The translations under genes and the position numbers were made by a program. Under the pieces are notes generated by a model. It ran no database searches, was not told the DNA's origin, and saw only the letters and a program-made list of their open reading frames with translations. This document shows, piece by piece, positions 42,101 to 57,812 of a stretch of DNA of 64,000 nucleotides. The stretch's first letter is position 1; each line of letters opens with the position of its first letter. Source of the DNA: Anastatus disparis (lineage: Eukaryota > Arthropoda > Insecta > Hymenoptera > Eupelmidae); NCBI GenBank assembly GCA_017163975.1, contig JAFFSR010000136.1, positions 10,661,501 through 10,725,500 of the forward strand, given 5' to 3'.

Positions 42101-45100
42101 AATTTTATTGTGAAAAAATCCAATCGATAAAACGATTTTATCGCTCGTACACACAGCAAACAAATTGCAACCTAAATTTAATAAATCAGGTTTAATTAAT
42201 TATCGGCAACCTTAATTACAAATTTTGCATGGATATTTAGCTGCGCTCCATCCAGCGCACATGTTTTTAGACGAGGTGTTAATCTTATAAATAATTTTCC
42301 ACCCATACTACCTTAAGCGCAAGTAAAATAAAATGACATTAACTTGGTATGAAAGAAGGAAAAACTAAGACTGACGTAATGAGACTAGAAAATTAGGATT
42401 TAGATGAAAGGAAATATAGACCTAAGAGGACGAAAAATGTTACGTCTGTTGCTTGGGGGAAAAAGTCTAATAAAAGTGGAGATGAAAGCTTGGAAATGAG
42501 AAAATTATTCAATCATTCAAGTGTGTAAACGATGATTTTCTTATATTTTTTCTGATGAAACCGTATCTTTAATTGACGTATAGACTTAACGTTGACACGT
42601 GCACGAGGTTCTTAATGATAAATTTGCGAAAAAAAATATTCTCAGTTAATCGTAAAAGATTTTTTATTGCTTGATTGAAAATCTGATTGAAAGGAATGAC
42701 AGGAAGGAAAATGGGGAAAAAAGTGAGAGTGAGAAATAAAGAAAGTTAATAAGACGCAACATATTAGACAAAAATACTAATATGAATTTCATATGTTTCC
42801 ACTTTCTCCGGCGGTCAGCTGATGATAACATGATTAAAATTATTAATAGCTATGAGGTAACAGTAAAAAAAGATCACGTAATTTTTATGGTGCGACGTCG
42901 AGTTTTGTAAGTCCTTGAAACCTTGAATTTCATTAGAGAAAATTGTTTTTAGATTTTTCACCGTATATATAAAAGACAATCGTTGAGTTGTTACGTCAAT
43001 GCGACTCAACAATGTTAGAAATAAATTCTAAGGAAATAAATTATTTTCTATAATCTTTTGGTTACATAATTTTTTCGTTTTTTCAATCATTATTTATAAA
43101 AACAATTTTTACTTAAATCAGATAGAAACAATGCATGATAATTGTATGATTTGCATAGATTCTAAATCTTATGAATATGAGGCAAGAAGTATGAACTTAT
43201 TAAAAAAATAAATAGATAATATGAAAAAAAATTCTAAGAAAAAGTAGCAATACATAATACTGAAGATTATTTCGGCTGAAAGTATTTCACGGTACGTGAC
43301 TACTCATGACTTTAGTATAGTAAATATATTTAGTAATTTAGAAAGAATATGTACATACTAATTTATTGCTACTTTCTTCTAAGACAAGCTTCAAGCAATA
43401 AATTTCAAACAAAACTCAAAAAAAATCGCAGGTTCGAAATTTCAATGTTTCATTGATCGATCTTGCAATCTTCAAACATTGCTTAAGAAACAACACTTAT
43501 TTTTTACGTGAGACGTAATATCGCTAAGCTCATTAAAAACAATATTTTTAGTTTTTTTACCTAAGTATGTTTTTTCCGCAGTAAAACAATACTGTATGCG
43601 CATAAAAATATAGTTAAAATTTTGAGATTTAAAGCTGTGTATTGAAAAAAGTGGCATATGTTGCATAATTAATAATTAAAATTTTGTTAACAAAGAGAGC
43701 GTTATCAAGATTACTTATACGCTTAAATTTACAATTTAATTTGCTTTTTACGCGTTTACAACAGCTAAGCTTGTTAATTACGTCATAAAGTTGTAGAATT
43801 CTTTTTTATAGAAATTCAAAACATAAGTTAACAACTCAAAATTCAATCAGACTCCAGTACTCAATCATTCAAAATACTAATGATATAATTAATGTTTAAA
43901 AAATAGCAATAAAATAAATTAATATATTTAAATAAAATAATGTTGAAAATAAAATAGTCGAGATTCGCTTTAAATAAAATTTTAACCCACCTACATTTTT
44001 AAGATTATTTTTAGAATTTTTTTATCGATATATAGCTATATTTTTATACATTGAGTATTGAAATATTACTGATCGAGTTTTGGCCTTATGGTAAGTTTAG
44101 TGATTGAATTTTGATATTCAAAATCAATCTTTTCGAAACCTTTCTATAATTAATTTATGCATATGAAAGAATATTTCTGCATTTAAATTTATATCATCCT
44201 ATTTCTGTAATTTTGTTTCAATTTAACTTTATTTTCACGAAGAGCAATCGAGTTCTTAGGTCGTTACTTTAATATTGTAATTCAAGAAATTTCTTTAAAT
44301 ATGAACAACAATACCTTTATTTTTTATGATTCTTAGAAACATATTCATCAGATATTAAAGTCCTAAACAGCGTTAATTATGATGTGAAAATTGATGAATC
44401 ATTTGAAGCTTTTCAACGTTTTTGAAAATAGTTTCTAAAATATATTTACGCAGATTTTTTGGAGTATTTTGTGGTTAGTAAGTCATACATTATACCAACC
44501 CAGTATACAGCAATAAGCAAGTAGATACGAGGCCAAATCGTGGACAGAATCTATGATCATGATTAATTAGCCAAAATGAGGTTAGTCATAAAATATTTTT
44601 TAAACATATATAAAGGAAAGATAAAAAAGAGAGTGCATGCAAAGCACGTTTAATCTGATGAGTATGAAAATGCCAAAAATCCAATAATAAACGCAATATT
44701 AAAGAATTCTGATAAATTTTTGGAAAAACCAGTAATTTATCATTTAATGACTATAATATATATGGACAAACATTAATAAAAATTTCTTTCCCCAGCATAA
44801 ATAAAGTTATTTAATTAAAAATAAGTTTTTGGTACACAATCCATTAATTGAAAGTTGAAGTCTTATACGATAAAATAAATTCCTACGTACGTCATTAATA
44901 GTTAATCCTTGATAAATCCAAAAAGATATTAAGAAAGGTTTGACGCGCACGAGCAAGTTGGAAAACGTCAGCGACAATATCGAAATATAAATAAAAGAGT
45001 AAAAATAGCTATTCAGGAAGGCGAAAAGTCCTTCTGACTCGACATATTATTCCTTGTCTAGCTCAATTTAGTATTAGTTCAAGTATTGTACATGCGTAAG

Positions 45101-46957
45101 CACTTGGTCAGCGTATATATCTATAGTACAATATGATTGACATCGAAATTAGATATTCATATGGAGCTTATATGGCAATAAGAAGAAGAGAAATTTTTTT
45201 TTTTGAGGAGCTTTAATAAAAGACAGGGGTACGCGTGGGTGTAAAACGCTTCGGTACATATGTACTTCTCTGGGGTTTTTTGACCCGGTTTTTTCACGAT
45301 CTGTCCAGCATACACTATACAAGAAAGAGACTATACAATGGCATACTACACTTTGCTTTCAGACTTTGTTATGGATATATAGCTATACTATGTATGTATA
45401 TGTATACTCTGGTATATATACACCACGTGCTTTTTACCTTTCTGTTTTATACTTATAGCCAGAGGATATGGTTATGTGTCTATATAGAGCTAAAGTTAAA
45501 AGAGAGCCAAGAAGTTTCAAGGTTCACTAGTATCTCGCAAACGCATATATATAGAGTGAGAGACCATTATATATGTATATATGGTACATTTCAAATTAAA
45601 ACTTTCCACTTTTCATTAGACCGCGGTTTTATGCTAGTTAAACTGTTATTTTTTTTCACAACTTTTTAGAGCGTGCCATTTGTGTCACACAGAGAGACCA
45701 TTTCAATTACACTGTACCGTTAGATAGTACTTTTCGTCCTGGACAGTTTTGTCCTTCTTTATGTTCAACATCTTTTACATTATAATTTTTATTTCCATTT
45801 TTACAGATGATTTATTTTAAAACTTCGTTATAAAATATTTTTTCAACTTAATTCAAACGACAATCTCTTGATACTTTGCTCGCGATTTAATTCTCGGGCA
45901 CGTTTTTCAAATATTCTTTTTTTCCATCTGAAAAGTTATAAATAAAAATATACGGCTTTAGCCGTTCGTGCCGAGAATAAATAAACAAACATTTTCCTAC
46001 TCTATAAGTATCGATATAATCTGCAGGATGAAATAAGAAGAAAGTTTTTTAATTATTATTGTATCAGCAGAATAAGAAGAAAAAGAAATTTCACGCAACG
46101 CTATTAAAAAAAGAACGAAGGCAAGGAATCTTCTTTATTTTTTAACTGTAAAACGTTGAATTTATAAGTGTCTTTTCTTGCCTCTTTATGACTGTTCACA
46201 ATACCAACAAAGATTTCCTGTGAAACAGAATGACGAGCACTTCTTCTTTTTTCCATATACATTCCTCGTTCCTTTCTCTTCATCTTTTATCTTTTATGCT
46301 AATGTTTAAGTTTTCTTTGTTGAAAAAATAACGAGTCGTGAAACCATATTTTTTTTTCTTCCGTATTTGATGTTTATTGTTTCTTAATTATATTACTAAA
46401 ATATGTGCATATTCTAGTTTTCTCATTATTATATAATAGAAGCAATATTTCTATTTAAATAGTGTTTATTTTGAGCATTGGAATAAAATACGTTGAATTA
46501 TAAATAATTTCCTATATAAGAATGGTTAGTTCCTTTTTTTATATCAACGTTCATGCCTTTATGATTGTTATATAAAGACAATAATAATGGCAAAGATTTT
46601 TTTTCCTCACAACGTTATAGTTTTAGGTCTAGATGAAAAAAAAAGAATGTACGTGAATTTTTATTGATGCACACATGTGAGAGCCTTGTTGCATTGAAAT
46701 AGTTTACGTAAGAAGAAAAATTATTAAAGTACGATCATTAAATGTTGCTATGACAAAGAGATATCAGAATTTTATAATCAGAAAAAATTGCGTTTATATT
46801 TTGTCAATGAACTTGTTCAATATAAAAATGTAATGAAAAAAAATAGAATAAATGATTCCATTCGCAAGTAATGAGGCTCGTTTTTTAACAAAGAGGGAAT
46901 AATACGCGAGCGCGCAAGTTAATCTAATACAATCATTCACTTGCGAATTATGTTCAC

Positions 46958-46981
46958 ACACATATATATATATATATATAC
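46958..46981. repeat. (AT)n microsatellite
   Basis: CACACATATATATATATATA followed by TACACG; simple repeat only. Confidence 0.8.
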
Positions 46982-49900
46982 ACGTAAAACTTATACTCGT
47001 TCCTTTTCAGTTAATTCAACTCCCGCGCTTATACGCAGCAAGAGCGAGAGAGAAAAAAAAAAGAAACGGATTAAGTAAAAGCCGTTATAATGTTAAATTT
47101 TTAATAAAATACGAAGACTATGGAATGCTTACGCAATTTGAGGTTGCTTGTTTTAATTAAAGGATTACACTTTCGAATTACTCGCGAGCTGATTTTCTTG
47201 CTTCAAGATTTTAATAATTGAGCTTCCTTTATCATGAAGGGAGAAGTTTAAAACTTTTGCTAAGAGAATATTTTTTTGAAAATTTATGAAAAATTTTACT
47301 TTTATTTAAATAATTTGATAACATATATTCTATTTATTTTTACACTGTATATTTTTATGTATTTTTATATTATACTTATAAATTATATTAATTAGCTTTG
47401 TGTTTTACATAAATTATATATTTATAGTTCTTTAAACGCGTTAAATTTTTATTTTATTTCATAATAAAAGCACTAAAAATTAATGTTAAACGATTTCATG
47501 ATTCAAATTACTACATTACTTATTTTAAAAAAAGATGAAAATATCATTATAATTGAACTGTAAAAAACTTTTTTATTCCAATGTGTATTTAAAGCGTCTG
47601 GTCGAAAAGTTAACTAAATAAAATAAAAATAAATTTCTTCATTTTCAAACAGTCATTTCATTGACTTCGTTTCTCCAGATCTTATAAAATTAGAGTTCGA
47701 ACGTAAAAATGTAAATTCACTAAATTCAAGTGAAAGTCAATGCGATTTAAATAACGTCGACATAATGAAATGATTGTTTGAAAATTAAGCAATTAATTTT
47801 TTTATTTCATTTACTTAACTCGTAAACCAACCGTTTTTACGCAAATATCAAAAACACAATAATATTTCCTGTTCTTTTATCAATAAAAAAAAATGTGTTT
47901 GAAAAATTAAAAGAAAATTGCGTTTAAATTGACGTACATAATTTTTAACTTTGATTTCCGAAAATTATTAGTATAATTGATTGTTTTGTGATATTACAGT
48001 GTAATTACTTATCAACTGAATTTCTTTTAAAAGTATTGCAAATAGTTTTTTTACATCCTGACATGACTAATAGTATTTTAATGTTTCAAAATTTTCAGGA
48101 AATCATCCAAAATATCATTAAATTTTCAAAATATACGCACAAGATTAAATTTTCAGACTTTTTTTGTTTTATAACATTATCATATTCCTTTATTTTTATT
48201 GGATGTATTGAATTTTTTTTTATCTCGACTGATAAGTATTAACTTTGTGACAATATTATGATTAGCATTCATGACTCCACTGCGTGTGTGATAGTCTTTT
48301 ATGATATCATTTATTAAACGATGACTTATTCTTGCACTATTGCTAGCTTTAGTATTTCCGACTGGCAATTTGAATTTGTGAAAAATATTGTGCGAAACAA
48401 TCGTATTATCTAATAATAAATGTTAATTTTATTAGGTGTCATTACTGTTATCATGCGACAAAGTAAATAGACTTCTATTTACCTACAGTTATCTAACCTT
48501 CCATGTATTTTAGCGATAAAATAATGTATTTTTAAAATGTATATATACTAAAATAAAAATAATAATGTGTAAATATAAAGCTAAAGTCAAAGTGTTAAAT
48601 ATAGTATACGATTATGAATAATTAAAAATTAAAGGTGTCAGCACGTAAACTCTTACATTACAACGTTTTGAATGAATTATTTAAACAAAATATTAAAATT
48701 TAACATCACGCTTAAAGCGAGGAAGTTTTATTTTTTAATAAAAAGCCACGCACTTATGCTTATTATATGAGCACGATGTAAAAGAAAAAAGGTTGAACTT
48801 AAACAAAACAGGATAGATAAAGAGGAGACAGGTACGTGCGTAAGGAGCGCATATACCTTGATGAGAGTAGGATGCAAGGGATAAAAATGTACGAGGTACC
48901 GGTAGACTCATAAAGAAGAAAAAAAAGGAGAGAAGAAAATGAAGAAGAAAAGGAAGACTCGTTTTCCATTGAAAAAGAAACTAAAAGATATATATTCCCC
49001 TTGAGACATGGGGGGCTCTCTTTCTCTCTCTTGTTATCACTTCATACTTATCACCATAGCAGCTTCTTCTTTATCCAAAAGCAAACTAACTCATATATTA
49101 TACGTATATATGTGTATACATATTTGTGGGCACGCACACATAAACACATTTTTACATATATTGTACACAATTGTACATATGTACAGAAGATAGCAAAATG
49201 CTTCACGTGGTGCGCACACTTCCCTCGATAAGGACGATTTCACTTGTCGGATATCTTGAGCGAGAGTGCGTGCCTAGCCGAGTAATAAAGCTTATAGCTT
49301 TTAGTTTTTGTACATACTCTTGTATATTTGTGGGAAAAAAATAAAAATTATTGCGCAACAAGCATAACGCATATGGGCACTTCGTGACTTCTTATGGTAT
49401 TACTCAAGCAGATGTGCGTATGGAGTTTTTGAAAATATTTATATGATCCTTTAAGGTTTTTAATGGATCATTTTTGTTTTTAAATTGATATTAAAACAAA
49501 TTTTCCCAGGTGCTGCTCTAAAGTTCATAAAAATTTTTGTTTTTAGACCTCAACATTTACTGTAAATATAAAAAATTAGAAAAAATACTTTTATTTTAGA
49601 TTTAGTTTCATTTTTCTGTAAGCTTTTTAAGTTAACATTTTTTCAAGCTTTTTACATATATTTTAATATTTATGGCATTTTATCTATTTTCTGTACACAA
49701 TCATAAGTGTTCATCCATGAATAGTTCAAGAATTCATTTTCCACGTTTAATATATCAAACTTTCTGAATGTATACAATTTTATGATTATTAAAACGTATG
49801 TATGTATGTATTTTTTATTATAAAAGAATAAACGTTATATTAAATTTTACATATATCAATATAATTTTATTGTTGCAAAAGTACATTTTATTTATTTTTT

Positions 49901-51320
49901 TCCACTTACTCCTGAGACAATACATATCTCCTGATATTTTCTATTCCTCTCGGCAGTATACTTTACGAAGAAAATTGTAAAATAAAGCATGTAATATTCT
50001 CGCGTGTTCAGTTCTCGTAATAGTTGACGTTTCACGTACTAGATCTAACTTTATTTACGCAAAACTTCTGCTAGTTTTATTCTTTTTTTTATTTATTTTG
50101 AACTTTTTTTTAGAGGGTAGATGTACACGAGGTATGCCGGGGCAATTTTGAAGTTTTAAAGTATGCGCGCACTTTAGCTTGCTTTAAAACTTGCTTGATT
50201 TATGGGGCGTGGACAAGAGTCGATCGTAACTTTTATAATGGTAACTGTAACGGCAATCAAATCCCGTGAATATAACCTATAAAAAGCCATGTTAAAACCA
50301 TGAGATTATTTGTGGAAATTACCATGATTGCTTGATTTATAATTGAAAGAAAAAATGAATTCAATTGATGACCAACATTTATTTTTTATATTACACGTGA
50401 AACAAATTATACTTAATTTAAAAGCAATTTCATCTCTGATATGACCATACGTAAACTAATTTGTTAAGTGTAACACGAATGAAGTAAAAATAAACAGTTA
50501 AATATGTATAAAATTTGCAATTTGATAGCGTTTTTAATGCTGTTAATTTCTTAAAAATATATAAAACTTCAAAAGATTTAGATGTGATTTACAAGAGCGT
50601 AACTGTACATAAAAATTTTAATCAATGTAAACATTTTGCAGAAAAAAAAGAGATAAAAAATATTTTTATAAGAGATAAGCGTAACAAAGTCGTTGTCTCC
50701 AAGTTGCGTACAGTCAAAGCTTTGCGATGCCTCGGAATTTCCAAGTCTATATATAATACAAGAGAATATAAGAAAAGAGGTGAGAAGAAGAGAGAGAAAG
50801 ATAAAAGTATATAAAATGAGCATACCCGTAGCCTGATTCACTGCTCGGAACCCCGAAATCGAGGCATACTCGACGAGGTTTCGAATAAATATTTTAAATA
50901 CATTTGAACTAACATTTAAGCGTATGAAAAGCCCGAGGACTTTGTCTCTTTCCTTTTTTTTCCGATGGACGACAAATGCAAGGCAACGATGACGACGGAT
51001 ATAGGGAGACAAAGAAAGAAAAGGAATGAAGAGAGAAAAAAAAAGAACTAACATCGTCCTTGGCATAATAGCAGCAGCTGGTCAACGTATATAGCTTTTT
51101 CGATGTTTCTTTAACAAGACGTTCGATCCAGGTATACAAGTGCATCAGCCTCGTATATACGTATATAGGAAAATCTTTTGCCGTGAACACCTTGTCGCAA
51201 AGCATAGTTTCAACGACAGAGCACACCAAATCTTGTATGTTCAAGACGAGAGTACACGCAAAGATAGCTCAATATATATATACACACATATACAGACCTA
51301 AATATATGTATTAGTTATAT

Positions 51321-51475
51321 ACCCAACTTGGGCGTACGAAGGATTTATATGAGCGAGACTAATGTTTTTGGCTTGAGCAGTAGTCGGTCGAGGGCTTTAG
51401 CCCGAGACTGACTGCTGTTCAAGCTATAAAACATTAGTCGAGATCATATGTATCCTTCGTTAGCCCAAGTTGGGT
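51321..51475. mobile_element. 155-bp hairpin MITE, CCCAACTTGGG ends, TA duplication
   Basis: TA-CCCAACTTGGGC at the left and GCCCAAGTTGGG-TA at the right. The arms continue inward through ACGAAGGAT, GACTAATGTTTT, GCTTGAGCAG and GTCGG to a short GGGCTTTAGCCC centre, so nearly the whole element pairs. Each terminus is itself a short palindrome. Confidence 0.88.
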
Positions 51476-51627
51476 AGATGATTTATGTTATCGTAGGTCG
51501 TATGAGGGACTATAAAAAGATTAAATACAAATAAAAAAACATTATAATAAAATATAAATTTTCAGACTATTTAATTGAAGAATTTGAAATTCTATTTATT
51601 TGAAGAATGCAAGCAAACAACTGAGCG

Positions 51628-51964
51628 GTGCCGGTATTAGGCAGTTTGCTATGCAAGCTCAGAATAGGTGGCGTTCTGAGCTCTAGCGCTGTCATGGCGG
51701 CACACTGCACGTACGTGTGCATGGATGAGCATATACGTGTATCTGTGTGCATGCAACGACGCGCAACGCTCTGCTATTAGAGAAGGGGCTTCCCCCACTA
51801 CTTTCAGATGTGACGTCATTGAATACACACGGATAGACTCATGAATACACTTATACATGTTAACATAGCAAGATTGTCGTAGTGTGACCGCCATGACAGC
51901 GCTAGAGCTCAGAACGCCACCTGCTTCGAGCTTGCACAGCAAACTGCCTAATACTTCTGCCTAT
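51628..51964. mobile_element. 337-bp foldback element with 80-bp arms
   Basis: Left arm about 51628-51708 and right arm about 51884-51964 are inverted copies: TATTAGGCAGTTTGCT, AGGTGGCGTTCTGAGCTCTA and GCGCTGTCATGGCGG on one side, and their complements on the other. The interior is partly symmetrical around the CATGTTAACATAG and GCATGCAACG blocks. The minus-strand open frames here are inside the element. Confidence 0.85.
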
Positions 51965-54900
51965 GCGACAGAGAGAGCCGACGACGAATTACGGAAACGA
52001 CCGAACGACGCCGACGGAGAACTATAGCTTACTTTTAACTGCGCTCTTCTTTATCTGTCTTTGTCTTACTTGTACCAACGCGCTGACTCTACTACCCTTC
52101 TAAAAACATATTTTAGTGTTTTGCTCCGAACGTTCTTCAACAAGACTGTAGAATATTTGCCAATACACTTCAATATAGTGTGGCGTATGCAATAATATTC
52201 CATACTATAAAGTATTTTAAAGTCGTATACTCCATTGTATAATGTATTGCTAATTGAATATACTTTAGCTACGAGCAGGGCGGTATGACACCCCAATACC
52301 CATTTAGCTAGCTCCACGGGTATTCTACCGAATACGACATACTATAACATAAATATATATATGTAATGCTTTAGTTGTCGTAGCCGTAGCGTTCATTGCG
52401 ATACGCTTTCTCATGTTAGTGTGTATAGGTGTCGTTCACCTCTCTTATTCTTAGGAGCGCGCTTGGTAACCAATGTGTGTATTACATATATGCTGAGACA
52501 AGCTTTTCTTTCATACATATATACATACGTTGTACATCTTATTGTTTATTTAAGTTGATTGCTTTCTTTTTTTTTCTAAGATCACTATCTTGGATTATAT
52601 GAATTTTCATTTTGTCTGGATATATACGAGATGTAAGGCGCCTATATCAAGCTGATAACAATTAGGTATGTGTAAGTGTGTTTGTTTAAAGAGATAGAGC
52701 TTATACTTTTGAAAGGGAATTTTGGAACCGCGTATATATCGCTTACTAATGACTCGAGGCTCTTATTATACATCAAAGAAATTAAATTTCTAAATACAGA
52801 TTTTAATCACCGTGAAACAATAATTGTTATTTCGACAACATATAATCACTTAATTCGTATAAAAATGTTTATTAATTTAACATTAGCTCATAAATATTAC
52901 ACACAATAATGTTTTTAATACGGCGATAATAAGTATAATTCAATTAATACAAAACTTTGAAGTTGGGTTTTATAACCTTTTATAATTTGAGCATAAAGAA
53001 TTTGTAACGATATCAATCTTTAATGCAGCAAATGCAATAGCACTTTAACATTTATATAAACTTATTACGTAATGTGTAATTTAAACCATATAGCGCGTAT
53101 TGCAACTATTCAAACTTGTTCGACTTACATACACTTTTTTCTTTTTATTTTGAAGTGCAATGATTTAAACTCAAAAGTAAAAGTGTATATACATTATAAT
53201 TATTATTTTCTGGTGTATATTTTAATTAGAATTTTAAAAATGTTTCAGAAATACGTTAGTATATATGATTTTATATCTGAATAGAAAATAAATTTATAAA
53301 TTTATGAAGAAATTGATAAAATAAAGTTATTTATGCAAGTGTGTAACGATAGTATTATTTTAAAATTATTTTTAAAATATACTTTTTTAAAATATACTTG
53401 TTTTAAAATATTTTAAAACATACAACTTGGAAAAGATGTCCTGTAGCACAGTACCATCAGTTAATTAATCTACAACAAATGACTAGGAGAAGAAGAAACG
53501 CAGGTGTAATCTAAAATCTAAGCCGAGAGCGTGGACGTAAATAGTCGCTCTCTTATTATATGTATATATATATAAGCCATGTTAACAGTATCCATACGAA
53601 GAAAAGACAGATAAATGAGATTTTCTTCTTGTAGACAAGACATTCGTCATTGTAGAAACGGACCTTAGATCAAATAAAACTCGCACATTGATTTTATTTT
53701 TATTTTTTAATTCTCCTTCTCTTTGTTAATGATTGTTACTACTGGACCTTTTGTTTAAATGTGATTTAAATTAGTCGGCTTTTAAGAGCCTCTCAATCGT
53801 TATTAGCAATTGGCTATTGTTTTAAGCTAATTAGTTCAACGCGTGGCATTAGCTCTTTCTATATGGTTTATGCATACGTTTGTTTGTTTCGAAGTTACGG
53901 ATGAGTAAGCTTTTCTTACGTGATTATAATTATCGGGTATATTAAAAGGAGTTTTAAATTTTTCTAAGATATATCATAAAATAATGCATAATGCCCAGTA
54001 AAATGAATACTGCATTGGTGTAACAGATAGAAAAATAGACCAGATTTATTTTATGAGTAATTATTCAATAAATAAATTCATGAGAATAGAAAATGTTTGC
54101 TTTGTAGAAAAAGAAAAAGGAGATTAGCTAATATTAGAGGATACAGTATAAATAATAAAGCACAATAATCTCGAAGTATTTCATTGCAATTGTAAAACAT
54201 TACGGCAAAGTATAGTCATAGCTATTGAGAAATTACAATAGAGCAAAAGTAGTGGAGTTTCTTAAAAGTCTAGCAAAAGTTTATTGTTGGGTGGGATTGG
54301 CTAAATTGGTCAATCGGCGGTAAGATCGAAAATCCGCTAACTTGTTGTTGCTGTATATGTATATACATTTCTCAATCTTTGTCGGCTAAAGGCGTCTTTA
54401 TTTTCTTACGTTTATATACGTACACATTTGCCGCATTATAAGCGTGCCAGAAAAAGCACCTATGGCAAAAAATCGATGAGTTTGCACCTCGTGGTTTGTT
54501 TTAAGTGCACGCGTACCTAACAATATTAGTTAATATGCTTGTCTTTTGTTTTGTACTTTCGTATATCATTATTTAGTCAGTCTATAGCCAGCGAGACGCT
54601 CGAAAGTTTATTTTTTTTCTTTCTTCAACTGTATATCTTTATTCATACCAAGTATACACAACAGACGTAAGAGACTTTCGATTGCAAAGTTGTGGGAATT
54701 TTTTAACATCATAACTTTATTATTGTCACACCGACTTTATGATTCTAAGCATCGCCTTTTTCCTTTCCTATACCTTTCTTTTAGGTATCGTCGAGATTGT
54801 TGATTGAATTATTACAGAAGCCAATAAAGCTTTGGCTGTTCACGTTTTATTAAGTAATAATAGTATCGATGAAAAAAATTAAGTTTATTGAAAGGATTAA

Positions 54901-57377
54901 ATATTTCATTACATCTTACTAAACTTTTCTTAAGCAGTTTTGAACTGAAGATAAAATGAATTTATAAATGTCATATTTTTTAACATAGCTGGCAACGAAA
55001 TTTTAAAACTATTAATAAAATTTATTATAATTTAATGATTTATTAAAACTATAATTAGAATAAACCAGTGTTAATACAAGACATATGATTTTGTAGAATC
55101 AAATACTTATTATTTAAAGTAAAAAATTTTTACAAATGCAAAAGTTTGCTTTGTTTTTTAAATAACCAATAAATAATCACTTGAAAAGAAGTCAATGGAT
55201 GAAAAGCACGCGAGAGCTCAAACAAAGTTAAAGACATACATATATAAGAACGCGAACACAAGGAAATATATTGTAACGAATGCGACACGTGCAGTGTATA
55301 AGCTCGCTAATATTTGCACGTTTTTTCCAGTGACCTAGTGAAGCGAAGCCAAATGTGCCAAGCAGTCAGATTAACTTCGTCCTTTTTTCGTTATTATAAT
55401 TTTAATAAATTAAAAAATATTTTTTATTGTACTACATTGAATTAAATGGAACATACGAATCTATAATGTGATAATGATATAATAATGATTCGACAAATTT
55501 TACATTGCTTGTTGTTATATATAAACAACTTTAGAATATTTTCTATTGGTTTTATGATAAAAGAGATGCCTCCTGTGTATACAAGCATAACATAGTAACC
55601 ATCGATTTATTTAATATTTTTAATCAAATATTAATATTTAACAGTTCGATTATTATAAAAGTTTTGGGATATATTTTTTATTTTATATTAGTCATGCAGT
55701 GGAAAATAGTATTAATTAATTAAAATACAAATTGATCGGAGTTAAAATATTTATCAATTTTACACATTTTGCATTAAATAAATAATAAAAAGTTAACTTA
55801 TAGTTTAAAAGTTTTAAACTCGAAAAACTGAAATAACTAAAACTTCAATTATAAGCCCAAGCTTTTTTCGTCAAATTTGTCCCATAGCAACAGCGAAAAG
55901 GAGAAGAACAAGTTCATGTTACGTCAATCAGCTGCAACTGTAAGCAAACTAAAAAGGCGTATATATGTACGGAAGGAGCGTTGGAAGCTTAGTGGTGGTC
56001 CACTGAATAAAGGTTGAAGGGGGAACGCAATGTTGGAGTATAGCAACAGAAGAAACGAACCCATAATATATGAAAAAGAAGCGTTTACACTTGGTGCGTT
56101 AAATAATAAGAAACTATGTTGAGTGTAGGCGAAAGGAAGAAAAAAAATGAAATAGGGAAAACGAATCCCTTTCGTCTACACCCCCTAATGTTGCTACTTT
56201 ATGTCTTCGGATTCTAACAGATCGATATAGTTGTTGAGAGAAAAAAAATAGCATCTCGTTGTTTAAAATACGAGGGACAGTAAAAAAAGAATTCGAAACT
56301 ACGTTAACCAATATTAATTTTAGCTTTTTTTTATTTATAGAACTATATCTGATTTTTTATTGAAAAACAAGACCAATAAAGAAAAAATAATTATGAATAA
56401 GTAAGCATTGCTTCAATTTTGTTTTTATTTTGCTCACTTTTACGAAGTAATAAAAATAGATAGAAAATGAATTGTTGCTTATTACACCTACGATCAATTG
56501 CTCTTCATTTTATTATTGGTAATAAAAATACATTTTAAAATATTAAAGGTTATGTACACAAATTATTGATATTATTTTTTCCACTGTAGATGATTGTTTA
56601 GTTTCCATTTAAAAAGAAATAAAAGTGAAGTATAAATTTTTAGTTTATTGTAACTCCTATCATCTATTTTTATGTTTCATTTTTATGGTAAATTATCAAT
56701 CATGATTTTGAAATTAAAGTTTTGCCTTTTGTTTCTTTTTAATATTTAAAGAATTTCAAAATTGTTATGAAAGTAGTTAAAAAAAATAAAGAAACGAATA
56801 ATGGTTGAATGAATTTCATTGGTTTAGATTTGCATAACACTCGCAAGTAGAAAAAAATACAATTAGACCTAATTATTTGAAAATTTTCATAAAGTATACC
56901 AAGTTATAAATATGTATATGATATTTTAATATTTATAATTCGTATTAAGAAAAAATATGTATTCATTGAAATTGCCGTAGCGTGGATACAATTTTAACGC
57001 CATACTAATAATATTCTTGTGCAAATACACCCAAAGCACGCACACACATATATTTAGAAAATAAGAAAGAAACATAAAACAAATATTCGGTTAAAAAAAA
57101 AGAGAGCGTTCAGGCCATTGTTCTATTAAGTGAAAAGACAAAAAAACTTGATTTGAATTAAAAAAAAGAACGTTTTGTTATAAATTTATACGTATTCCAC
57201 TTTATAGTATTAAAATTTGAAGAAAAAAAGGGTTATGGTAATTGTTCATTCAAATATATACATGTATACTGCTCCAACGTGGATATATAATCGAGGGGTT
57301 TTAGTAAGTTAAAAAAAGAGGGGGCTAATTAAAGGCGACATTTCGAGTGCGAGTATCGTTCATTGAATCTAATTAGC

Positions 57378-57425
57378 AAAAGCGTCGACGTCGACGACGA
57401 CAACGACGACTACGACGACGAAAAC
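57378..57425. repeat. (ACG)n-like imperfect trinucleotide repeat
   Basis: GCGTCGACGTCGACGACGAC and following ACGACGACTACGACGACGA. It gives an Asp-rich plus-strand frame that has no other support. Confidence 0.7.
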
Positions 57426-57812
57426 AATATACGTCTCGTTTGTCGGGTACAACAACGAAGGTCAGTAAGGTCTATATCTCTCTTACTTTTTACTGTATGT
57501 ATTAGAATTTTATCGACACTTTTATTTCTTTCCTCAATAAGCTTCTTAGCGATATACATTATATGCTTCACTTCTTTGCTTGTCTTTGAAAAATTTATTT
57601 TTTCTTATACACATTTACCGCTCGTAGGGTTCAAAAGTCTATAGACGACTTGTTTCGTTTATAATCGAGGTCAAAGTAGTTTTCCAACCGCAGCAACCGA
57701 GAAAGAGAGTATATAAGCTGCACTTGAAATAGAGAGCAAGAGAAAGATATACCAATTCTCTTCTCGAGCAGCAACAGCAGCAGAGATAAATATAAGCAAA
57801 ACTGGTCGCCCA

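Noticed and set aside
45235..45669. 144-codon plus-strand frame
   Set aside because: Composition (Phe, Tyr, Ile, His from TATA-rich sequence), starts with a non-ATG codon, and no domain or splice support.
51567..51942. Minus-strand frames with a Cys/His content
   Set aside because: Located within the 337-bp foldback element arms and loop.
57363..57644. Asp-rich plus-strand frame
   Set aside because: The acidic part is only the ACG repeat; the rest is unstructured hydrophobic noise.
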